64,000 nucleotides of DNA from Margaritifera margaritifera (Eukaryota; Mollusca; Bivalvia; Unionida; Margaritiferidae). Below, piece by piece: positions 55,830 through 64,000 of this stretch. Location: assembly GCA_029931535.1 (NCBI GenBank), contig JAQPZY010001548.1, forward strand, positions 558,001 to 622,000, read 5' to 3'. The notes under the pieces were generated by a model. That model did not search any database. It was given only the letters and a program-made list of their open reading frames with translations, and had not been told where the DNA came from. The position numbers and the translations under genes were made by a program. Each line of letters opens with the position of its first letter. Within the stretch, counting starts at the first letter, position 1.

Positions 55830-57250
55830 AAATAGAAGGCAGCTAGTAGGATTACAAAATTGTTTATTACAATGAGAATTTTGCTCTGCTTAAAATTAAG
55901 GAGTGAAGTAATTACTATAAATTCTCTTTTATTTGTGGCAGTGCTCCATGTATTTTTCAAACTTTAGTAGCCATAGGCCAGTTTAAATTTTTCACTTAGA
56001 ATGCTAAATTTTAGTCTAAAATTCTGTAATTTTACTTGCAACTTGGAGCACTTTTGGGGGTACCAATTCTTGTGAATTTCGTTGTTGCTATAATCCACAA
56101 AATAAATACCCACTATAAAATCTTTCGGTAATAAAATACTATTTCTGTAAGTGGCATTTCCATGAATTTAAGTACCAATGTAAATGTAATCCTTTGCTAA
56201 ACCTCAAAATTCATTCCCATGAACAGAAATAAATTACCAGTATTACCTCAACAACAATTTATAAGACTGTATTTGCATTACACTGTATTGCTGAAAGTCG
56301 TTAGAACATTTATTAGTATGTTTGGCATAATTTTAGTATAGAGGAGAGTTCAAACTTTAATGAAACAAGCTGCTCAAGTGCATCAATATTCTCAAAATTA
56401 AGTATATAAATGGAAGCATATAATTTTTTTATTCATATTTCAACAATGCAACATTAGTCCTGGCCTATGTAGAACAATATAGGCAAAAGATAAGTTTTAG
56501 GTACATTGTGCATGCTGCATTCACACATTTTATTCAAGCACTCTCTCTCTCCTCTCTGACTCTCTCTCTCTCTCTCTCTCTCTGTCTGTCTGTCTGTCTC
56601 TCTCTCTCATACTGTGAATCACTTTATATTCCTAAGTATCAAATTTTGTGGTTTGGTTAAAAAATGCATATTCATGGGTACTTCATTTTGTGAATTTGTC
56701 ATTAAAAAAAAAACATGAAAAGGTATTGAGCAAAGATGTACATATCTCTATAAAAAAAATTTATACCTTCATTCACTTCCATACATTTCCAAGCAAACAG
56801 GCATAATCCCTATTGCAGTAATTGGGTTGATTAGATAATTTATTAATTGCTAACTCAGCATAAATGCAGAGATCTGAATCAAAGTAGATGCTGACATACT
56901 TTTGCACATATGTAAAAGCAAAAAAGTTTAATTCCACTGCAGGAATTAAGATTGCAATTAGGTTTTTCATTGTTGTTTAAATACCGCTATCAAAACTTAA
57001 TGCTCTGAACAATTAGGGATTAGGTGCTAAAACAAATCCAATGACAGCAAAGCAGGCTTTTTCTATACAAAGGTTCTATTCTTTTCAATATATAAAGAGT
57101 TCTGTTGAAGTTGAGTTTCACTCTCCTAACTATCACAATATCGCTGACAGTGGCCAAAGAAGAGGAAACTTTAAGTAAAATCTCCTACCGTTGTGGATCT
57201 GCCTGATCCTAAGGATTCCTCTGTGTGTTGACCAGATTCTAATACCATGT
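55830..57250. other. AT-rich intronic DNA with a CT microsatellite
   Basis: Nothing beyond the microsatellite at 56.54-56.61 kb is supported. 57.1-57.25 kb may include further decayed pogo sequence. Confidence 0.45.
56541..56608. repeat. (CT)n microsatellite with a (CTGT)n core
   Basis: CT dinucleotides interrupted by TCTGTCTGTC units. Confidence 0.95.
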
Positions 57251-57254
57251 CAAC

Positions 57255-57638
57255 ACTGTATGTGACTCACTGCTCCTTACTGAGAACAGTAGCACACTTT
57301 GATGTGTTCAAAGCACACATTGCAAGGACAGGCTGCTGTCTTATTTAAAGGAAAACAGCATCATACCTTTGTGACTGCCATATGCATGAAACCCCAGATT
57401 TATCTGTCAACAAATTCTTCAAAAAGGAACTAAAATCATGCTTTCATGAGTGGTATTTGGCCCAGCTCAATTAAATGAACAGGAGGACAGTGGAGATCTA
57501 TACTATCAGATAAGGTCTAGATCCACCAGAAAACATCTACCCTTGAGCTAATAATGCAAAGTGGATCATCTACACACATAACAAAGTATCACTTCAGATG
57601 GACACAATTAAAATTGGATTCAAGGAAGCAGGGCTGTT
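57255..57638 (+). pseudogene. Pogo-class transposase C-terminal remnant
   Basis: Broken plus-strand frames read HFDVFKAHIA, PDLSVNKFFKKELKSCFHEW, then NAKWIIYTHNKV and TIKIGFKEAGL. The LDLSVNK-type motif followed by a basic helix and a final I-x-x-GF-x-x-AGI ending is the C-terminal signature of pogo/Tigger DDE transposases. Stops occur after WYLAQLN and elsewhere. The N-terminal DNA-binding part and first catalytic residues are not seen. Confidence 0.72.
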
Positions 57639-57639
57639 A

Positions 57640-58160
57640 ATTATTTATTCAGCAATTAATTATATGTATGAAATGTAACTAGTAATAACAATGTACTCTT
57701 GTGTTCTGTTTGCTCAATGGAATAATGAATAGTACCTGTGATCAATAGAATAAAAAATGTAGTGAAAACAGGGTAATTGCTTTCACATTAATCGATCAAC
57801 TCAGTATGGAACAGCATGTAACAGTGTTTTTAAAGAAATAAGGTATTTTTACACGTTCTATCCATGCATTACAGAAACCAGCCAGAACCAGTCTACTGGG
57901 TACTGGAACTGTTCCAGCAGTCATTGCGACTGGTGCAATGCTGCATGGCTGTTTTTAGGTATTATAAGCAATAAAGGGATCAAAGGTTGTCCTTGATGGC
58001 TATTGAGTCTTTGATTAAAAATCGGACATCCTTTGGCAGACGTGAGATAAAAAGGAGAGACCAACCAAAAAATGATTTCAGTAGAAACACTTAAGCATTT
58101 CGATTTTTTGTCTTGTTTAACTATTATTGCATTGTTCAAGATGTTTCAAGAGGAATATTA
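57640..58160. other. Intronic DNA, no feature recognised
   Basis: AT-rich; no supported feature. Confidence 0.4.
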
Positions 58161-58164
58161 CATT

Positions 58165-58802
58165 TTTTTAAAAGTTCATGTCAAAATGCAAAAACATGTA
58201 CTTTCTTCCAATGCTAAAAAACCACCAGCTAAGAAATATTGCAACAAGTTCAGCAATGCCTGAAAATCAGAGCTTAAGTGTGTGCAGGCGAGTAGCAAAG
58301 ACCCTGAGTTTGCATTGTGTGTTTCATGCAAAGTGGATTTTAAGATAGTATATGGAGGAAGAAATAATACCACCAGGCATCTGCAGACACCATCACATAG
58401 GGGCAATGATTCTTCTGTAGCAAACACCCCCACTTGGAAGATCTTATTTGAGACTGGATCAAAAGTGGATAAAGTGGCACTTGTAGAGACTTTGTTTGCA
58501 AATTTTGTGGCAGAGCACAATTACCTCATAGCAGATCATTTTACTAAACTGGTTAAAGTTATGTTTCCTCACTATAAGATTGCACAGAAATGTTCATGCC
58601 ATTGTACAAAGACAACACACATTGCCACTCAGGCCCTAGTCCCTCACATTCTAATGCAGGTACAGAGAGGACATTCTTTATTCTTCACAATATACAAAGT
58701 GATTCAATGAAAAATCTAGATCAGAAAACTATTGAGAGCCTGTCAAGTGTGAAACTTAATAATCATAACGCCATTAGTGGTCACCAGTCATTGATCTTGT
58801 GA
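58165..58802 (+). mobile_element. Internally deleted hAT: BED zinc finger joined to C-terminal tail
   Basis: The plus frame starts with KPPAKKYCNKFS, a TGA, then (58,282-58,710) ALCVSCKVDFKIVYGGRNNT and TRHLQTPSHRG, a BED-type finger (CxxC then H-x(5)-H). The downstream helix reads FANFVAEHNYLIADHFTKLV and MFPHYKIAQKCSC. After a frame change at about 58,640 it jumps to PSHSNAGTERTFFILHNIQS and IESLSSVKLNN, the C-terminal dimerisation block. The whole catalytic middle (over 400 residues in full hAT proteins) is missing. The tail block is closely related to the fragment at 25.4 kb. Confidence 0.8.
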
Positions 58803-58809
58803 AGGGAAC

Positions 58810-59820
58810 TAGAAATGCTTAGGGGATTTTATTAAATAATTTTGCAATGAACTATGAAATATACAACTCTTCCTTTTTCATTTAATTGACAAAACAATGA
58901 CTCATATTCATTATTTATTATTGTAACATTCTCTGTCAGAATTAAATCATGTTCAAAACTTGCTGTTTTATTATAGCATGATACATATTATAGCAAAAAA
59001 TATGCTTTTGTTTTGTTTTCAACACACTTAAATTACATAAAATTTATATTGATAAAAAATCCACTGGTTTAGAAGCCAATCTAATGATCAAAATTTGTAA
59101 ATCTACTGGTCTGATGTTCTGGTTTTGTCACATGTATGAGAGTCCATTGTAGAACTGAAAATTTAGGTGGAAAACTACCCTCTAAATTTGAAAAAAAAAA
59201 GGGGAGTGGGAGTTGCTAAATATAAGTAAATAAGGTGGGGTGTGCAAAATGATGCACAATGTTCACGCATGGAGTTTATTTTTTCATATGATGTTATAGA
59301 AATTAGCATGAATTCTGCAATCACACATCCTAGAATAGATCCTGGAACCTAAAAGTAAATAGAAAAAGTTTCATGCCTTTAATCTAAAAATCCAAACATG
59401 GATTTCTCAAAGTACATGTAAGAATGACCTGTCCAATGCAGTTTGTTTTAACCAAAATCTATTTCCAATAATAAAATGGTGCACATTCAAAGTTTACAAA
59501 TGCCTGGAGTCTTGGATGTGAAGATGCCCAAAAAACTCAGTGATCAGTCTTACAACAAATATATGTTTGCTTCTAAATTACAACCAATGGATGTGCTCAA
59601 ATGTAAATTACCCTGTATGCAGCAGTTTGTCAAACTTTTCATCTGTCAGTCAATAAACAGCTAATTTTAAGTGGCTTTTGGGAGAATTAATGCCCAGTCC
59701 CTTTATATCACCTGTCTATGAGACACACACATTTGGTTGCCCACAAAGGGTAGAAAGGGACCTATGAGAATATGGCACAGGTTTTACCAAATAAATTAAA
59801 TTCTTAAGAAAATGATACAA

Positions 59821-59899
<79 letters not shown>

Positions 59900-60600
59900 A
59901 ATATCATTGTTGTCCTGCTTTATTTTTTTCAACTTGTCACTAAACTTGTAGATTATGTAAAGCAATAGATCTTACTCTACCTATTAGGAAATTCCCTATG
60001 GTTGATCAAATTTCTTAACCATGTGGTTAGCAACCATTACTTGACATTAGTTTCTCTGTCGATACTGATGTTATCAGCCCAGTGACCTTTTTTTTAAAGG
60101 AATCAATGTCCGTTTTGGATTTTGTTGTTGTCAAGTAAGGTCCACACCCATCAAGTGTGCCAAAGAGATCCCCATATGGGGGCCACACCTGTAGCATGAA
60201 CTTTTGCAAACTTACGCCCTGGTGTTGTCATGTGATGGAAACCTCTCTTAGTGATCTGTTATGAGAAATTATTTAGGCTCCCCATTTTACCTTTTATGCA
60301 TTCTTATACTATAACTATTGTTCCAATCTAGCATGAAATTTCACAAATTCAATGAACAAATGCAAAAGTATGATTTATGGAAAAGCTGAAAAGTCGAAAT
60401 TCATTACAAAAATTAGACTACCTTCTCACCTTTAATATTTATATACATATAATATGTATTATTCTCTCTCATTAATACTCTCATTTTATTTCCAAAAATT
60501 GTCTTTTGTCAAGAGCAATATCTCAGATGTTTACAACTAATTACATGTTTCACATTTTCTTATGAAACCATGAGACATAAACAAAGTTAGCAATAATATT
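58810..60600. other. Intronic DNA with one AAT/ATT palindromic microsatellite
   Basis: No coding or transposon signal is supported other than the microsatellite at 59.82-59.90 kb. Confidence 0.45.
59820..59900. repeat. (AAT)n joined head-on to (ATT)n
   Basis: About 9 AAT/TAA units are followed at about 59,847 by about 17 ATT/TTA units, so the tract is its own reverse complement and can form a hairpin. Confidence 0.95.
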
Positions 60601-60605
60601 ACTAC

Positions 60606-60939
60606 CTGCTTGCTCATTCTCTGCCAGGGGTGTTTTATCCTTGTGTTTTGAAGGTAGTAAAGATACTTTTCCACTCGATTTCCTCTGTTGAGATTCCATT
60701 TTTTTCTTCACCATAATATGTGCGTCCTGGATGGGTTCAGATGTTCTAGTGTCTGGTTGGGTCTTAATGGAAGCTAAGCTGGAAGATCTGTCAATGTCAA
60801 CAGGTGCAGAGATATGAATAGGTGCTCTCATTGGTATGCATGGCACAGATATTTTCCTTTTTGTAGTGGTGGAGACCTGACTACTGGCTGAAACCTGGCT
60901 TGGTGGACAAATATCAGCAGGGGAGAACTCTTCTGCTTG
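60606..60939 (-). CDS. Candidate host exon, 334 nt
   Basis: The minus strand has acceptor TGTAATTGCAG before 60,939 and donor AGCAG followed by GTAGTA after 60,606. The 111-codon frame between is open, enters in phase 0 and leaves in phase 1. It is Ser/Pro/Lys-rich: SPADICPPSQVSASSQVSTT, RAPIHISAPVDIDRSSS, MVKKKMESQQRKSSGKV, ending LAENEQA. No globular domain or transposon similarity is seen. It is separated from the next upstream exon by a 359 bp intron. The charged, low-complexity character matches the 1-1700 exon. Confidence 0.72.
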
Positions 60940-61298
60940 CTGCAATTACATAATACACAACAATGTAGATCAAAATAGAATGAATTAAATCCCATTCAAA
61001 CAAATATTTTCTAGTTATCATCTATCTCTCAAGTGCACTCATGCTCAATTTTCTTGCTTAAGGTAAGAAGGTTAGCATTAAGTTTCATTTTTCATAGTAC
61101 TTTATTATCTATAGAAACCAAACAGTAAGGTACAGATTGTACAAACACAGAACCTATGAAGCATGTTTATGGCACTCTAAAAGAGATACTGCTTTTTGAT
61201 AACTATTTCAGTATGTTCAAAATTTTAAATCAGAACATTTAAGCAATTTTCAATGTCATTTAGCACGAGTGTAGCTTAAAAATTATCAAGAAATAAAC

Positions 61299-61361
61299 CT
61301 GAATAGCAGACTCTTCTATTCTTGAAATCTTGACAGGTTCTGAGACTACTGAGACTTTCCT
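61299..61361 (-). CDS. Candidate host exon, 63 nt
   Basis: The minus strand has acceptor CTTTTCTTTTACAG (strong pyrimidine tract) before 61,361 and donor TTCAG followed by GTTTAT after 61,299. The 21-codon frame RKVSVVSEPVKISRIEESAI is in phase 0 at both ends and joins in frame to the 60.9 kb exon. Short, but the splice signals are good. Confidence 0.58.
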
Positions 61362-61636
61362 CTGTAAAAGAAAAGTTACATACCCAATTAGCAAATATTT
61401 GGTAGAAATACATGAAAAGTTTACAGGAACATTACTTGAAAAACCTATGATATGAAAACTACTGAAGCCATTTGAATCTCTATTCAAATGTATTTTATAT
61501 TTGCTTTCATTTTAATTTAAAATATGCAAGAAAAATGCCAATCATAAAGTTTGTGTGGATGACTGCTGCCAAATTTCTCATATAAAAATGGCCCAAACTT
61601 CATGCAACATAAATTAATGTTGTTGATATGATTAGG

Positions 61637-61904
61637 TAAAAAAAAATATGTGTGTTTCCTATTGCACTGGTTTTAAAATTAGGGTAGGAAGGTAGGTTTT
61701 TTTTAAAAAAATTATTTTATTTTTTAAACATTATATATAAATCAAATAATATTTCAAGCGCTTCAAAGTACTGGGCAAAACCGGCTAAATTAGATGCACA
61801 AATCAATTTCAGCAATGTGATTTTTTGGTGGGGGGGATGCTAGGGTCAGTAATGAAAAACAGGGACGGTCGGCCAACCGGAAACACACATATTTTTTTTT
61901 TTGC
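61637..61904. mobile_element. ~268 bp MITE with TIRs
   Basis: AAAAATATGTGTGTTTCC near 61,643-61,660 is mirrored by GGAAACACACATATTTTT near 61,879-61,896, each next to an A/T homopolymer. Inside the right end is GGTCGGCCAACCGG, a block I associate with a widespread mollusc MITE. The target duplication was not resolved. Confidence 0.68.
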
Positions 61905-64000
61905 CTTAATAATTTTCAACTGTGTAGCAATTCAATGGAAAAACTACTTCCAATATCTTAATTATTTGGAATAAATCATATGACTGCTATATTTGTTAAA
62001 TTTTGACTGGTTGAATCACCAAAAGCAGCGTGTACAATACAATAATATCACCCTGTCATGCTTACAAACACACAAGGTTATAGGCTCTCCAGATGGCTTG
62101 AATTCCTGACATATGTTGTTTTCAGAAAATGGAGTTTTGCATCAGAGCCTTTCAGGCCAAAATTTACTGAGGAAAGGTATCTAGATTATCAATGAATTAT
62201 TTCCTTTCTCTAAGTGAACAAATAGACCACTTTTATTGATTTTTGTTGTTGAGCAAACTGTTGCTTAAACATCATACTTTACAGTGTTGCCTTTACATTA
62301 TTGTAGCAAAGAACATTGGCAGATTATAATTCATACAGTAAAACAATTACTGGGTTTGATTTTGGTTGATAAAAGGATTTTGTAAACAACAAATGTAATG
62401 ATATACAAATATCCACCTGAGAATATCATTTTTCTGTAGTTCACCAGAGATGTATATAGCACAAAAATTCGCAACTATAATCTATAGTAACTTTTCATAT
62501 CCAAAATTAGGTATCGACAAGAAGAAAATCCAGGTAAGTGCCTGTCTATGCTTGTGTAGTGGCAACTGAGTCGGTGACATAAACATCCCATGAATACAAA
62601 TTTACTACCGGTGTCACATTTATAACTGTTTTTAACTTAGATTATTTTGATAAATCAAAGTTTTATAGCTTATCAAATAGTGAAGACAATGAAGCAGCAT
62701 AATCTACACAACTAATACATGTCTGGCACTACAAGCAATAAGATCATATATGCTAAGTCAAGCTGTGTCACATGAGAAACATGATTTTAAATTGCCAAAC
62801 ATGAATTCCTATATATGCATTCATAACAAATGGGAAGAGGGAGGAAGGAATTATCAAAAACTACTAAAATATAATCTTCTCTGAATGAAAATCCTGATTT
62901 GGGAAAGTGTTTGGACCTTTTTAATGCCTTCAGCAAGGTACATTGTATCAACAAGTACCATCAATGACCTAAATATATCCAGACCCTCCAATTTATGGGA
63001 CACCATATTTTCAAACTTTATAATAATGTTCAAAACTGCAAAAATTTCTGGACACCAAGTACGTTTTTTAAATCAGATGAAAATAAAACATTCAAGTTGG
63101 AACATAAACTAAGGAATTTTTTACCTGTACTCAAAAACAGGTGTTTTAATGGATGACTGACATACTGTGAAACTGCTTTGATTATCCATCATTATCATTT
63201 GGATTTTTAAAAAAAGGTGTTGTCAATAGACAGCAATAAAAACAACTGACATATTCCAAAATAATGTGATTACATGTATTCAGTGTGATATATCCAAGGA
63301 CTTTGTGTAGACAATTCACATTCTCAGTAAAGTGGAGTAACTAATGTGTGAAATAGTCTTCAACCATGCATGTAGGTTATCATCTTTGTTTTTCCAGTAA
63401 GCTAAACTGGATTGACATTTACTTGTGATAAAGCATTCAACATCTCCAACAGAGAGTTTCACAAGTTCTTGTCATATCAGTTTTAATCAAGGCAAATTTT
63501 CCCTGCATAACTTCATTTTGGACATAGTTCAGTCTTCATAGTTTGAGTCTCATTACAAATAATGGTATTCCATTACTAAATTCCAGAGCTAGTCTAAGTG
63601 ATCTGGCTCATTTACATATTTAGGGCAATCATCACCATGTTTGGAGTTGTAGGTTCAAGCATTTTTTAAGGAAACTATGGATTATCTTCCAGATTTTCTG
63701 AGGTAAGATAATATAAATATGAATAATTTTGGCAATACAGTGTATTATCAAAAACAATCTTGATATTAGAGCTCACTCCAATCAGCAGTTTGCATACATT
63801 ATTATATTCTGAGTCACAGTAGTGATGATTGAGACTTATTGGACTTTAATCAATTGATTTTGTTAATATTTTACATCAATTCAAACAGATTAAGCAAAAT
63901 TATACCTGCTACAGTTCATGAACTTGCTCAGAGTTTACAGAAATTAAAGTAATTATATCACTGAAGGCTAGTCACTGGAAATATATAGTTATTGTTCACT
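61905..64000. other. Intronic or intergenic DNA, no feature recognised
   Basis: AT-rich sequence with no supported gene or repeat. It presumably holds upstream introns or exons of the minus-strand gene; one weak exon-like segment near 63.13-63.17 kb was rejected because its phase does not fit. Confidence 0.45.

Noticed and set aside
57921..58139. 72-codon minus-strand frame
   Set aside because: No recognisable motif and no splice context; treated as chance.
62970..63060. GGGACACCATATTTTCAAAC resembling the left end of the 50.0 kb TIR element
   Set aside because: Similarity is limited to about 25 bp without the diagnostic CCGTATTTACC terminus.
63125..63175. Minus-strand exon-like segment (TTTCACAG acceptor, TACAG/GTAAAA donor)
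   Set aside because: The only open frames end in phase 1 or 2, whereas the next exon at 61,361 starts in phase 0; kept out of the gene model.

Overview
This is a piece of an animal nuclear genome: AT-rich, intron-bearing, and almost entirely filled with decayed transposable elements. The element mix (DIRS-type tyrosine-recombinase retroelements, a Ty3/gypsy element with integrase ahead of reverse transcriptase, CR1- and L1-group LINEs, mariner, pogo-like and hAT DNA transposons, MITEs, a tRNA-derived SINE) plus diverged 120-146 bp tandem arrays is typical of marine invertebrates. A mollusc is my best guess, but no taxon-diagnostic host gene is visible.

Host gene. The only convincing host coding sequence is on the minus strand. 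Bases 1-1700 are one uninterrupted 566-codon Lys/Glu/Asp/Asn/Ser-rich frame that begins at a good splice acceptor and runs off the left edge. Further upstream in that direction are five short, splice-bounded, phase-compatible candidate exons (61,361-61,299; 60,939-60,606; 55,821-55,714; 41,675-41,516; 33,420-33,326). They may belong to the same gene, encoding a long, probably disordered charged protein of unknown function. Almost everything else would then lie in its introns.

Layout. 1.9-3.15 kb: full-length dead mariner with TIRs and TA duplications; a 156 bp fragment of the same family lies at 4.7 kb and a tandem array at 3.5-4.1 kb. 5.6-10.4 kb: minus-strand DIRS copy A. 10.4-13.1 kb: Gmr1-type gypsy remnant interrupted by a 923 bp solo LTR. 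13.1-14.6 kb: DIRS copy B fragment. 15.6-25.3 kb: DIRS copy C with inverted terminal repeats and an internal complementary region, itself split by a 3.17 kb TIR element. 25.4-25.75 kb: hAT C-terminus. 29.0-32.4 kb: L1-group LINE split by an inserted 146 bp tandem array. 34.9 kb: SINE. 36.67-40.27 kb: near-complete CR1-group LINE. 41.9-42.7 kb: another tandem array. 42.8 and 46.9-48.3 kb: two inverted copies of a pogo-like non-autonomous element. 48.7-54.9 kb: plus-strand DIRS copy D carrying two nested insertions (a 1.74 kb TIR element and a 563 bp solo LTR of the same family as at 11.3 kb). 57.3 kb: pogo transposase tail. 58.2-58.8 kb: internally deleted hAT. 61.6 kb: MITE.

No transposable element looks autonomous: each recognisable protein carries stops, frameshifts, deletions or lost catalytic residues. 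No rRNA, functional tRNA or CRISPR was seen. All assignments come from reading the sequence and recalling family motifs; no database search was run.
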